Source of the DNA: Sphingobium nicotianae | GTDB taxonomy: Bacteria; Pseudomonadota; Alphaproteobacteria; Sphingomonadales; Sphingomonadaceae | Reading direction: 5' to 3' | Assembly: GCF_018603885.1 (NCBI RefSeq) | Contig: NZ_JAHGAW010000009.1 | Span: 124,001-188,000, forward strand | DNA: 64,000 nucleotides | Part shown: in pieces, positions 9,829 through 17,982 of the stretch | Position numbering within the stretch: position 1 is the stretch's first letter | Layout: each line of letters begins with the position of its first letter | Position numbers and translations under genes: made by a program | Notes under the pieces: generated by a model | What the model was told of the DNA's origin: nothing | What the model saw: the letters and a program-made list of their open reading frames with translations, nothing else | The model's database searches: none

Positions 9829-12340
9829 CGCGCTTGCGACCTACAACGCCAAGCGGGACTTCGGGAAAACGCCCGAACCAGCGGGCAAGGCGCAGAGCAG
9901 CCCGGGCGGCAATCTCTTCATCGTGCAGAAGCATGAGGCGACGCGGCTGCACTGGGACTTCCGGCTGGAAGTGGATGGCGTGCTCAAGAGCTGGGCCGTG
10001 ACGAAGGGGCCGAGCCTCGACCCCGATGACAAGCGCCTCGCGGTGCGGACCGAGGATCATCCGCTCTCCTACGCTCATTTCGAAGGGATCATCCCGGAAG
10101 GTGAATATGGCGGCGGGACCGTCATGCTCTGGGATCAGGGCACGTGGGCGCCGATCGCGGGCAAGAGCGCGAAGGACATCGAGAAGGGCCATCTCCATTT
10201 CACCTTGCAGGGCGAGCGGATGAAGGGGGAGTGGATCCTGATCCGCCTGCGGCCAAGGCCGGGCGAGAAGCGCGAGAACTGGCTGTTGCGCAAGATCGAC
10301 GACGCACAGGCGGGATCGGGCGACGAACTGGTCGAGCGGGGCCTGACCAGTGTGCTGACCGGCCGGACGATGGCGCAGATCGCGGCCGACAAGGGCGGCA
10401 CGCAGTCGCTCGCCGGCAAGAAGGGCAAAGCGTTCAACGCCGCGATGGCGGCAGCGGCAACGCATAATGCCAAGGCGACTGGGCCCCGAAAGGCGACACG
10501 CAAATCGAGCAATGCCAGGTTGCCGGGCTTCCAGCCGGTCCAGCTCGCGACCCTGGTCGACGACGTGCCCACCGGCAACGACTGGATGCACGAGATCAAG
10601 TTCGACGGCTATCGTGCGCTGATCGCGGCGAAGGGCAGCGAGGTGAAGATCTATACCCGAACCGGCCTCGACTGGACGGAGAAGTTCGCGCCGCTGGCGC
10701 AGGCAATCCGCCCGCTCGATCTGCCCGCCTGCCTGATCGACGGCGAGATCGTCGCCTATGACAGGGACGGCAATCCCGATTTCTCCTCGTTGCAGAACGT
10801 GCTGAAGCGCGGCCATGGCGCGCAGGGCGCGGGGGACAGCTTCGCGTTCCACGCCTTCGACCTCCTCTCGCTGGAGGGGCAGGATCTGAAGTCGCTGCCC
10901 AATATCGAGCGCAAGGAGCGGCTGGAGGCGCTGCTGGTCCATGCCAGCGCACCGATCCACGTCGCGGATCATGTCATTGGTGCGGGCGAGAAATTGTTCG
11001 AGGCGATGTGCAAGGCGGGGCAGGAGGGGATCATCGCCAAGCGGATCGACGCGCCCTATCGCGGCGACCGCACGCGCAACTGGCTGAAGGTCAAATGCAC
11101 GCTGCGACAGGAGTTCGTGATCCTCGGCTGGACGAAGAGCAGCGCCCGGGCTCGTCCATTCAGATCGCTGTTGCTGGGCCAGCGGGAAGGGAGCAAGTTC
11201 GTCTACAAGGGCAAGGTCGGGACCGGATTCGATGGCGATCTGCTGACCGATCTTGCCGGGAAGATGGCGCCGCTCGCGCAGGACAAGGCGGCGGCCGAGG
11301 TGCCGCGCGAGGAAGCGCGGGGCGCGCAGTGGATCAAGCCCGAGTTGGTCGCGGAGATCGCCTTTTCCGAGATCACTGCGGAGGGACGGGTGCGCCACGG
11401 CAGCTTCATCGGGTTGCGATCGGACAAGGAGGCCAAGGCGGTGAAACCGGAAAAGGCGATCGCGGTGCCCGAGCCATCGACCCATATCCAGATCACCAAC
11501 CCCGATCGCGTCATCTTCGACGAGAGCGGGCAGACCAAGGGCGACCTGGCCGCTTATTACGAACAGATCGCGCCGCTGATGCTGCCCTTCGCCGCCAACC
11601 GGCCGGTGAGCCTGGTGCGCTGCCCGCAGGGGCGCGGCAAGAAATGCTTCTTCCAGAAGCATGACAGCGGTTCGTTCGGGGAGCATGTCTTCCATGTGCC
11701 GATCGTCGAGAAGGATGGCGGGGCGGAGGATTATCTCTATCTGACCGACGCGGACGGCATCCTCGCCTGCGTGCAGATGGGCACGATCGAGTTCCACGGC
11801 TGGGGATCGCGCGCCGACGATGTCGAGCATCCCGACCGGATGGTGTTCGATCTCGATCCCGACGAGGGGCTGGACTTCGAGGACGTGAAGCGCGCCGCGC
11901 GGGACATTCGCCGGCGCCTGTCCGACATCGGGCTGGTCAGCTTCGCGATGCTCTCGGGGGGCAAGGGCATCCATGTCGTCGTGCCGCTGACGCCCGGGCA
12001 TGACTGGGACGCGCACAAGGATTTTGCCCATCGCTTCGCCGAGGCGCTGAGTGCGATCGAGCCCGAGCGCTTCATCGCGACGATGAGCAAGGCCAAGCGC
12101 AAGGGCAAGATCTTCATCGACTATCTGCGCAACCAGCGCGGCAGCACCGCCGTCCTGCCTTATTCGGCGCGGGCGCGGGCAGGCGCGCCGGTGGCGGTGC
12201 CGATCGCCTGGGAAGAGCTGGACGGGATCAAGAATGCGCATCCTTTCAACATCGGCGATGGCGCGACGCTGATCGAGCACGCGCAGGACAAGGCGCTGCA
12301 TGGCTGGGGCTTCGCGGCGCAGGCGCTGCCGGCGCTCTAA
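9815..12340 (+). CDS. ligD: Multifunctional DNA ligase D
   Basis: The NHEJ ligase/polymerase. Three domains in order across 841 aa: 3'-phosphoesterase (about 20-190; NLFIVQKHEATRLHWDFRLE, HPLSYAHFEGIIPEGEYGGG), ATP-dependent ligase (about 215-510; EIKFDGYR with the adenylated Lys at residue 262, then LIDGEIVAYD) and a C-terminal primase-polymerase (about 545-841; VFDLDPDEGLDFEDV supplies the catalytic acidic pair, LSGGKGIHVVVPL). This is the PE-Lig-Pol order common in proteobacteria. The start overlaps mgtC and has GAGGAGG upstream. Together with ku it makes a complete minimal end-joining pathway. A terminator hairpin overlaps the stop. Confidence 0.96.
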   Translation: MADRDALATYNAKRDFGKTPEPAGKAQSSPGGNLFIVQKHEATRLHWDFRLEVDGVLKSWAVTKGPSLDPDDKRLAVRTEDHPLSYAHFEGIIPEGEYGGGTVMLWDQGTWAPIAGKSAKDIEKGHLHFTLQGERMKGEWILIRLRPRPGEKRENWLLRKIDDAQAGSGDELVERGLTSVLTGRTMAQIAADKGGTQSLAGKKGKAFNAAMAAAATHNAKATGPRKATRKSSNARLPGFQPVQLATLVDDVPTGNDWMHEIKFDGYRALIAAKGSEVKIYTRTGLDWTEKFAPLAQAIRPLDLPACLIDGEIVAYDRDGNPDFSSLQNVLKRGHGAQGAGDSFAFHAFDLLSLEGQDLKSLPNIERKERLEALLVHASAPIHVADHVIGAGEKLFEAMCKAGQEGIIAKRIDAPYRGDRTRNWLKVKCTLRQEFVILGWTKSSARARPFRSLLLGQREGSKFVYKGKVGTGFDGDLLTDLAGKMAPLAQDKAAAEVPREEARGAQWIKPELVAEIAFSEITAEGRVRHGSFIGLRSDKEAKAVKPEKAIAVPEPSTHIQITNPDRVIFDESGQTKGDLAAYYEQIAPLMLPFAANRPVSLVRCPQGRGKKCFFQKHDSGSFGEHVFHVPIVEKDGGAEDYLYLTDADGILACVQMGTIEFHGWGSRADDVEHPDRMVFDLDPDEGLDFEDVKRAARDIRRRLSDIGLVSFAMLSGGKGIHVVVPLTPGHDWDAHKDFAHRFAEALSAIEPERFIATMSKAKRKGKIFIDYLRNQRGSTAVLPYSARARAGAPVAVPIAWEELDGIKNAHPFNIGDGATLIEHAQDKALHGWGFAAQALPAL

Positions 12341-12372
12341 ATTCCTCCCCAAGCAAGATCGGGGAGGAATTT
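12339..12372. terminator. Terminator hairpin after ligD
   Basis: A perfect 12-bp stem (AAATTCCTCCCC / GGGGAGGAATTT) with a 10-nt loop, starting inside the ligD stop codon and ending in TTT. The stem has the same CCTCCCC/GGGGAGG core as the dispersed palindromic repeats. Confidence 0.75.
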
Positions 12373-12424
12373 GCATCGCTTCGTCGCGGCGACGCTTCCA
12401 CGCGACGGACTTGCGACGAGTGGC

Positions 12425-12449
12425 GGAACCTCGCCGCCGCCCGGCCGTT
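12425..12449 (+). promoter_or_regulatory. EcfG general-stress promoter
   Basis: GGAAC (12425-12429), 16 nt, CGTT (12446-12449): an exact match to the alphaproteobacterial EcfG consensus, placed 36 nt before the PRC-barrel ATG. Seen in sequence; regulation by EcfG is inferred. Confidence 0.8.
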
Positions 12450-12484
12450 CGGGAAGAAGAGATACTCATCGAGAGGAGCCCATC

Positions 12485-12853
12485 ATGGCTGACACACTCG
12501 CGACGGAAGAAACCAATCGCCTGATTTCCTCGGACCGCGTCGAGGGCACGACAGTGTATAACCGCAATGGCGAGAAGCTCGGCAGCGTCCGCAACTTCAT
12601 GGTCGACAAGCGCAGCGGCAAGGCGGAGTATGCCGTGCTGCAGTTTGGCGGCCTGTTCGGCCTCGGCAGCGACCATTATCCTATCCCGTGGGACATGCTC
12701 GACTATGACACCGATCTTGGCGGCTATGTCGTCGACATCGACAAGTCGAAGCTGGAGCGCGCGCCGCGTTATGCATCGGAACAGCCGGCCTACGACCATC
12801 TCTATGGTCGCGAGGTCTATGGCTATTGGGGAGTCCCCTACCCGTTCGTCTGA
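12485..12853 (+). CDS. PRC-barrel domain protein
   Basis: A 122-aa cytosolic protein. Residues about 12-90 form a PRC-barrel (GTTVYNRNGEKLGSVRNFMV, KAEYAVLQFGGLFGLGSDHY, PWDML), a small beta-barrel found in ribosome-maturation and photosynthetic-centre proteins and in many stress-induced alphaproteobacterial proteins. An aromatic tail (YGYWGVPYPFV) ends it. The ATG at 12485 follows GAGAGGAG. An exact EcfG-type promoter directly upstream makes general-stress expression likely. The DUF3008 and SDR genes follow in the same direction. Molecular role unknown. Confidence 0.88.
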   Translation: MADTLATEETNRLISSDRVEGTTVYNRNGEKLGSVRNFMVDKRSGKAEYAVLQFGGLFGLGSDHYPIPWDMLDYDTDLGGYVVDIDKSKLERAPRYASEQPAYDHLYGREVYGYWGVPYPFV

Positions 12854-12872
12854 GCGGGGCGAACGGGGCGCG

Positions 12873-12911
12873 CCGGCCGGGCAGAGACAGTCCGTCTCCC
12901 AGCCCGGCCGG
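12873..12911. terminator. Strong hairpin between PRC-barrel and DUF3008 genes
   Basis: CCGGCCGGGC pairs perfectly with GCCCGGCCGG, and the inner GAGAC/GTCTC extends the stem. No T-tract follows, so it may attenuate or stabilise mRNA and not terminate. Confidence 0.45.
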
Positions 12912-12931
12912 CCGATCCCGGGAGAAAGATG

Positions 12932-13114
12932 ATGCCTGCCAAATCACAAGCACAGCAGAAAGCCGCCGGCGCCGCCTTGTCGGCGAAGCGCGGCGATACC
13001 AAGAAGAGCGAGCTCAAGGGCGCCTCTCGCGGCATGTATGACTCGATGAGCGAGACGCAGCTCGAGGAGTTCGCCCACACCAAGCGCAAGGGCAAGCCGC
13101 AGCACGCGGGCTAG
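12932..13114 (+). CDS. DUF3008 family small basic protein
   Basis: A 60-aa Lys/Ala/Gln-rich protein, MPAKSQAQQKAAGAALSAKR at the start and TQLEEFAHTKRKGKPQHAG at the end, matching the small DUF3008 family widespread in alphaproteobacteria. Two ATGs are adjacent (12929, 12932); the second gives the family N-terminus and better spacing from GGAG. Function is unknown; the basic, disordered composition resembles stress-induced or nucleic-acid-associated small proteins. It lies between two likely stress genes downstream of the EcfG promoter. Confidence 0.85.
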   Translation: MPAKSQAQQKAAGAALSAKRGDTKKSELKGASRGMYDSMSETQLEEFAHTKRKGKPQHAG

Positions 13115-13155
13115 CCGGGCGCCAATTCGATCGGGGCGCAACAGGAGGAAAGCTG

Positions 13156-14007
13156 GTGGCCGACACGGTCGACCGGGTGCGTGAGGATGCGCTGCCCGGG
13201 CAGGAAGCAAGCTTGGAGCCCAAGCCCGACTGGACGCCGCGCTATCCGGGCTCCGGGCGGCTCGCGGGCAAGGTCGCGATCGTGACGGGCGCCGACAGCG
13301 GCATCGGACGCGCGGTGGCCGCCCTGTTCGCGCGCGAGGGCGCGGACATTGTCGTCGCTTATCTGTGCGAGCATCAGGACGCGCAGGAGACCGAACGCAT
13401 CGTGCATGCCGAGGGGCGCAAGAGCCTGGCATTCGCCGGGGATCTCGGCGACAAGGCGGTCTGCGAGGAGCTGGTCTACAAGACGATGGCGGCATTCGGG
13501 CACATCGACATTCTCGTCAACAATGCCGGCGAGCAGCATCCCGACAAGCAGATCGAGGATATCAGCGAGCAGCAGCTTCGCCGCACCTTCCAGACCAACA
13601 TCTTTGGCATGTTCTTCCTGACGCAGGCCGTGGTGCCGCATCTCAAGGCCGGCGCGGCGATCATCAATTGCACCTCGGTCACCATGTATCAGGGCTCGAA
13701 GGAGCTGCTCGATTATTCCAGCACCAAGGGCGCGATCACGGCGTTCACCCGGTCGCTCAGCGAAAACCTGATCGAGAAGGCTATTCGCGTGAATGCGGTG
13801 GCGCCGGGGCCGATCTGGACGCCGCTCAATCCCTCCGGCGGCGCAAGCAAGGAGAAGCTCGCGCATTTCGGCGAGAGTACCCCGATGGGGCGGCCGGGCC
13901 AGCCCAATGAGGTGGCGCCGAGCTTCCTGTTCCTGGCCTGCGAGGATGCCAGCTACATGAGCGGCCAGGTGCTGCACCCCAATGGCGGGACGATCGTGGG
14001 CAGTTGA
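13156..14007 (+). CDS. SDR family oxidoreductase (YghA/general-stress type)
   Basis: NAD(P)-dependent short-chain dehydrogenase, 283 aa, with the roughly 40-residue N-terminal extension typical of the YghA/GSP39 subgroup. TGADSGIGRA is the cofactor-binding Gly motif, NNAG the structural motif, and the catalytic Ser-Tyr-Lys lie in CTSVTMY and YSSTKGA. C-terminal SGQVLHPNGG is typical. The GTG start at 13156 has AGGAGG just upstream. Third in line after the PRC-barrel and DUF3008 genes. Homologues are common members of stress regulons. Physiological substrate unknown. Confidence 0.9.
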   Translation: MADTVDRVREDALPGQEASLEPKPDWTPRYPGSGRLAGKVAIVTGADSGIGRAVAALFAREGADIVVAYLCEHQDAQETERIVHAEGRKSLAFAGDLGDKAVCEELVYKTMAAFGHIDILVNNAGEQHPDKQIEDISEQQLRRTFQTNIFGMFFLTQAVVPHLKAGAAIINCTSVTMYQGSKELLDYSSTKGAITAFTRSLSENLIEKAIRVNAVAPGPIWTPLNPSGGASKEKLAHFGESTPMGRPGQPNEVAPSFLFLACEDASYMSGQVLHPNGGTIVGS

Positions 14008-14064
14008 TCGGATCGGGCGCGGGCAGGCGCCTGAAAGAAATCTCTGTTCCAGACCCACCCTGTC

Positions 14065-16035
14065 ATGCCACGATGCAGCATGCAGGCATCCACGACCCCC
14101 ACCGCCCGTCCGCTCCCCGAACTCACGGTCCGCGGCATCCTCCTGGGCGGGCTCATCACCGTCTTGTTCACCGCCGCCAACGTCTATCTGGGGCTGAAGG
14201 TCGGGCTGACCTTCGCCACCTCGCTTCCGGCGGCGGTCATCTCGATGGCGGTGCTGCGCTTCTTCCGGAATGCCAATATCCTCGAGAACAACATCGTCCA
14301 GACGATCGCGAGCGCGGCGGGGACGCTGGCGGCGATCATCTTCGTGCTGCCGGGCCTGATCCTGGTCGGCTGGTGGACGGGCTTTCCCTATTGGACGACC
14401 GCCGCGGTCTGCGCGGTGGGCGGCATTCTCGGCGTGATGTTCTCGGTGCCGCTGCGCCGCGCGCTGGTGACGGGATCGGACCTGCCCTATCCCGAAGGCG
14501 TCGCGGCAGCCGAGGTGCTCAAGGTGGGCGCGGCGCAGGACGGCGACGTCGAGAATGCCCGGGGCCTGCGCGTCATCCTGCTGGGCTCGCTTGTCTCCGC
14601 GGGCTTCGCGCTGCTCGTTGCGATGAAGCTCGTCGCCGGCGAGGCGGTGAAGAATTTCCGCGTCGGCAGCGGCGCGAGCGGCGTTTCGACCAGCTTCTCG
14701 ATGGCGCTGATCGGGGTCGGCCATCTTGTCGGCCTGTCGGTCGGCGCGGCGATGTTCGTCGGGATGTTGATCGCCTGGGCCGGCCTGATGCCCTATCTGA
14801 CCGGCGGCGTTCCCGGCGATCTCGACGCGGTGGTGACGGCCGCGTTCCGCAGCGAGGTGCGCTTCATCGGCGCCGGCACGATCGGCGTCGCGGCGATCTG
14901 GACCCTGCTCAAGATCTTGGGGCCGATCATCGGCGGCATCCGCTCGGCCATGGCCGCGGCGCGGGCGCGGCAGGACGGATCGATCCTGGAGCTGACCGAG
15001 CGTGACCTGCCGATCGGCATCGTCGGCGCCTCCATTCTCGCGACGCTGCCGCTGATCGGCTTCCTGCTCTGGCGTTTCTCGGCGGGCGGGCCGATCCACG
15101 ATCATGGCCTGTCGGTGATCATCGGCACGATCCTCTACATCCTCGTCATCGGCGTGGTGATCGCGGCGGTGTGCGGCTATATGGCGGGGCTGATCGGCGC
15201 CTCGAACAGCCCCGTGTCGGGCGTCGGCATTCTCGCGGTGCTGGGGGCCTCGCTCCTGCTCGTCCTCCTCTACGGCCACAGCGCCGACATCGCGCAGACC
15301 AACGCGCTGATCGCCTATGCGCTGTTCACCACTGCCATCGTGTTCTCCGTCGCGACCATCTCGAACGACAATCTCCAGGATCTCAAGACCGGCCAGCTGG
15401 TCGGTGCGACGCCGTGGAAGCAGCAGGTCGCGCTGGTGCTGGGCGTCATCTTCGGGTCGCTGGTGATCCCGCCCGTGCTCGATCTGCTCAACACCGCCTT
15501 CACGTTTCAGGGTGCGCCGAATGCCAAGGACACGGCCCTGGCGGCCCCCCAGGCCGCGCTGATCTCGTCGCTGGCCAAGGGCGTGCTCGGCGGCGATCTC
15601 GACTGGCGCCTGATCGGCACGGGCGCGGGCATCGGCGTGCTGGTGATCCTGCTGGACGAAATGCTCGGCCGCGCTGGCAAGATGCGCCTGCCGCCGCTCG
15701 CCGTAGGCATGGGCATCTATCTGCCGATGGCGCTGACCTTGCTGATCCCGGTCGGCGCGGTGATCGGCCATTTCTACGACAAATGGGCGGGACGGACGGG
15801 CAATCCGGCCTTTGCCGAGCGTATGGGCGTGCTGGCGGCGACCGGCCTGATCGTCGGCGAGAGCCTGTTCGGGGTGATCTTCGCCGGCATTGTCGGCGGC
15901 ACCGGCAAGGACGCGCCGCTGGCGGTGGTGGGGGCGGGCTTCGAGACTGTGGCGCTCGTCGCCGCGCCGATCCTGTTCGCGGGGCTGATCTGGCTGCTCT
16001 ACAACCGGACGAAGGCGATGGCGCGGGAGGCGTAG
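14065..16035 (+). CDS. OPT family oligopeptide transporter
   Basis: Inner-membrane transporter of about 656 aa with some 14-16 hydrophobic segments. The family signature is clear near the N-terminus (AANVYLGLKVGLTFATSLPA, LENNIVQTIASAAG, DLPYPEGVAAAEVLKVG), and ISNDNLQDLKTGQLVGATPW occurs mid-protein. OPT proteins import short peptides or metal-siderophore complexes by proton symport; the substrate cannot be told here. Start uncertain: ATG at 14065 or 14080, neither with a good ribosome site. No linked peptidase. A DUF559-containing repeat cassette begins 36 nt after the stop. Confidence 0.9.
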   Translation: MPRCSMQASTTPTARPLPELTVRGILLGGLITVLFTAANVYLGLKVGLTFATSLPAAVISMAVLRFFRNANILENNIVQTIASAAGTLAAIIFVLPGLILVGWWTGFPYWTTAAVCAVGGILGVMFSVPLRRALVTGSDLPYPEGVAAAEVLKVGAAQDGDVENARGLRVILLGSLVSAGFALLVAMKLVAGEAVKNFRVGSGASGVSTSFSMALIGVGHLVGLSVGAAMFVGMLIAWAGLMPYLTGGVPGDLDAVVTAAFRSEVRFIGAGTIGVAAIWTLLKILGPIIGGIRSAMAAARARQDGSILELTERDLPIGIVGASILATLPLIGFLLWRFSAGGPIHDHGLSVIIGTILYILVIGVVIAAVCGYMAGLIGASNSPVSGVGILAVLGASLLLVLLYGHSADIAQTNALIAYALFTTAIVFSVATISNDNLQDLKTGQLVGATPWKQQVALVLGVIFGSLVIPPVLDLLNTAFTFQGAPNAKDTALAAPQAALISSLAKGVLGGDLDWRLIGTGAGIGVLVILLDEMLGRAGKMRLPPLAVGMGIYLPMALTLLIPVGAVIGHFYDKWAGRTGNPAFAERMGVLAATGLIVGESLFGVIFAGIVGGTGKDAPLAVVGAGFETVALVAAPILFAGLIWLLYNRTKAMAREA

Positions 16036-16070
16036 TTGCGGGGAGGCGCCATTGCTGACATTGCATTTTT

Positions 16071-16520
16071 GCCCTCTCCCGCTTTCGCGGGAGAGGGTTG
16101 GGGGAGGGTCTTTCTTCTATTAGGATGAAGACCATGTATCCGGTTCGCCGCCAGATCAGTCCGCATGCCGCGCCGCTGCGCCGGAGCATGACCGATGTCG
16201 AACAGCGGCTTTGGCAAGCCTTGCGGGCGCGGCAGCTGATGGGCTTCAAGGTCCGCCGGCAGGCCACGATCGGGCCGTTTATCGTCGATTTCCTCTGTAT
16301 CGAAGCGAGGCTCGTCGTCGAGCTTGACGGCGGCCAGCATGATGGAGAGCGGGATTCATCCCGCACGGACTTTCTCCAGGCGAAGGGGTATCGGGTCCTG
16401 CGCTTCTGGAATCATGAGGTCGTCGAGAATTTCGATGGCGTCACCGAAGCCATCGCCGCCGCGCTTGGCGAAGGAAGAAAGACCCTCACCCAACCCTCTC
16501 CCGCGAAAGCGGGAGAGGGC
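16071..16520. mobile_element. DUF559 cassette with 47-bp terminal inverted repeats
   Basis: The left repeat 16071-16117 and right repeat 16474-16520 are inverted copies matching at 46 of 47 positions. Each has an outer hairpin (CCCTCTCCCGCTTTCGCGGGAGAGGG) and an inner unpaired GGGTC-TTTCTTC stretch. One gene, DUF559, lies between them. No clear target-site duplication is visible. Whether it moves is an inference. Confidence 0.65.
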
Positions 16521-16523
16521 TAA
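16125..16523 (+). CDS. DUF559 (Vsr-like PD-(D/E)XK) endonuclease
   Basis: About 132 aa. The DUF559 core (VEQRLWQALRARQLMGFKVR, FIVDFLCIEARLVVELDGGQ, then H, GYRVLRFWNHEV) has the acidic residues and ELDG-x-x-H of a Vsr-like nuclease fold. The final residues (TLTQPSPAKAGEG) are encoded by the right inverted repeat, and the TAA is the first codon outside it. ATG at 16125 or 16134; the ribosome site (TTAGG) is poor. Family members have no established cellular role. A second homologue is at 28073-28651. Possibly the enzyme that mobilises the flanking repeats, by analogy with REP-associated transposases. Confidence 0.8.
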   Translation: MKTMYPVRRQISPHAAPLRRSMTDVEQRLWQALRARQLMGFKVRRQATIGPFIVDFLCIEARLVVELDGGQHDGERDSSRTDFLQAKGYRVLRFWNHEVVENFDGVTEAIAAALGEGRKTLTQPSPAKAGEG

Positions 16524-16636
16524 GGCGACCGGCCACCACCACCCCAATCTAGCCGAATCAGACGGTCAGCGCCCGACCCAATTCTCGAGCGTGAGTGCTG
16601 TCCTCCGGCACCTCGACGCGCGGGGCAGGCGAGGGC

Positions 16637-17263
16637 TCAGCTGTTCACCCCTTCGTGCGAACGCTCGATGGCGCGCTTGTAGGCGTCGCGGCCTGTGGTG
16701 CGGGCGAGGTAGGCCTGTTCGGCGTCGCCCAGGGTGATGCCGCAGTTCCGTTGGCCCAGGTTCAGGGCGTAGGTCACCGAGATGTCGGCGGCGGTGAAAG
16801 CGTCGCCTGCGAGATAAAGCGAGCTTGCAAGCCGTTGGCTGACCAGCTTCAGCCGTTTCTGGAACGACCGCAGGGACCAGGTGGCGCCCCAATTCTCCCG
16901 CTCGGCCTCGGGCGCGATGAAGCGGCTGACGATGACGGGCATCATCAGGGTCGCGAGGCCGGCTTCGCCCAGGTGCAGAAACTGCTGATAGGCGGCGAAG
17001 GTCGGATCGTCCGGCGCGGGCGCCAGCGGCGTCGGCCCGTACCGCGCCATCAGATACTCCATGATCGCGATCGACTCGACCATAGTGACGTCGCCGTCCT
17101 GGATCGCCGGGATGTAGTCGGCGGGGTTGACCGCGAGAAACTCGGGATCCTGCTCGGCGGCCAGCATGTCCACCTGCCGCACGCGGTAGGGGAGGCCCAT
17201 CTCCTCCAGCACCCAGACGACCCGGATCGATCGCGACGTCTGTCCGCCCCACACAATGATCAT
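16637..17263 (-). CDS. Glutathione S-transferase family protein
   Basis: A 208-aa cytosolic GST. The N-terminal thioredoxin-like domain (about 1-80) contains GGQTSRSIRVVWVLEEMGLP, with Ser in the position that activates glutathione in beta/theta-like enzymes, and the cis-Pro/ES motif (YIPAIQDG, VESIAIMEYL) that binds glutathione. The helical C-terminal domain has AGDAFTAADISVTYAL, with the conserved Asp of the N-capping box. It is monocistronic and convergent with the DUF559 cassette. Substrate unknown. Confidence 0.9.
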   Translation of the reverse strand: MIIVWGGQTSRSIRVVWVLEEMGLPYRVRQVDMLAAEQDPEFLAVNPADYIPAIQDGDVTMVESIAIMEYLMARYGPTPLAPAPDDPTFAAYQQFLHLGEAGLATLMMPVIVSRFIAPEAERENWGATWSLRSFQKRLKLVSQRLASSLYLAGDAFTAADISVTYALNLGQRNCGITLGDAEQAYLARTTGRDAYKRAIERSHEGVNS

Positions 17264-17384
17264 GCGCCGGTCCTTCCCAGTGTGACTGAGGATCGATCGT
17301 AGCGAAGCTTATATGGCGCTGTCATCCCAGACATTCGCGAAACCTAGCTTCGGCGACATTCGCTTTCCACGCCAAAGCGACGTC

Positions 17385-17861
17385 TCATCCCTCGATCGGC
17401 AGGTCCGTCGTCTGCTTCACCGTCTTGAGCGAGAAGCTGGAATTGACCGCCGCGACGCCGGGCAGGTGGAGGAGGATCTTCTTCAGGAAACGGTCGTAAT
17501 CCTCGATGCTGCGGCACAGGATGCGCATGAGATAGTCGCTCTCGCCGCTCATCGAGAAGCAGGAGACCACTTCCGGGTGGCTGCGCACCGCCTCCTCGAA
17601 CCGGTCGAGCGTGTCGCCATCATGATGGCTGAGGCGGACATGGGCGAAGACGTCGACCACGAAGCCGAGCCGCTTGGCATCGAGGATCACGGCGCGGCCG
17701 GCGATGAAGCCGTCATTCTCCAGTGCTTTCAGGCGCCGCCAGCAGGGGGTTTGCGAGAGGCCGATGCGCTCGGCGAGGGCGCTGACGGTGATGTCCGGTT
17801 GAGCCTGCAGAACGGCCAATATCTTCCGATCGAATGCATCCAGAGAATGATGTTCCAACAC
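17385..17861 (-). CDS. bkdR: Lrp/AsnC family regulator, likely BkdR
   Basis: A 158-aa regulator with an N-terminal winged helix-turn-helix (DRKILAVLQAQPDITVSALA, GLSQTPCWRRLKALE) and a C-terminal RAM ligand-sensing domain (VVSCFSMSGESDYLMRILC). It is transcribed divergently from the branched-chain 2-oxoacid dehydrogenase operon with 121 nt between starts. That arrangement matches BkdR of Pseudomonas, which activates bkd in response to branched-chain amino acids. The shared region is unusually AT-rich for this genome (about 17885-17970), suitable for Lrp-type binding. The target assignment is inferred from position. Confidence 0.85.
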   Translation of the reverse strand: MLEHHSLDAFDRKILAVLQAQPDITVSALAERIGLSQTPCWRRLKALENDGFIAGRAVILDAKRLGFVVDVFAHVRLSHHDGDTLDRFEEAVRSHPEVVSCFSMSGESDYLMRILCRSIEDYDRFLKKILLHLPGVAAVNSSFSLKTVKQTTDLPIEG

Positions 17862-17940
17862 AAAGCCTTTCTGTGGAACCGTTTTCCGGATTTATCCATT
17901 TTGTCGACCGAGAAAGCAATGTTGTTTCGCACCGCTCTGT

Positions 17941-17968
17941 GAGACAATCGATGGACAAGATTTACTAT
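17941..17968 (+). promoter_or_regulatory. Candidate bkd promoter
   Basis: GAGACA (17941-17946) and TACTAT (17963-17968) with a 16-nt spacer, just upstream of the bkdA1 ribosome site, inside the AT-rich bkdR-bkdA1 gap. Weak -35. Confidence 0.3.
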
Positions 17969-17982
17969 GGAGAGTCCCCGAG

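Noticed and set aside
9776..12799. Minus-strand open frame of 1007 codons
   Set aside because: Lies opposite ligD and runs across a terminator and the PRC-barrel gene; no recognisable domain. ligD has full domain support.
13111..15771. Minus-strand open frame of 886 codons
   Set aside because: Shadow of the SDR and OPT transporter genes; composition rich in Arg, Asp, His and Gln with no fold signature.
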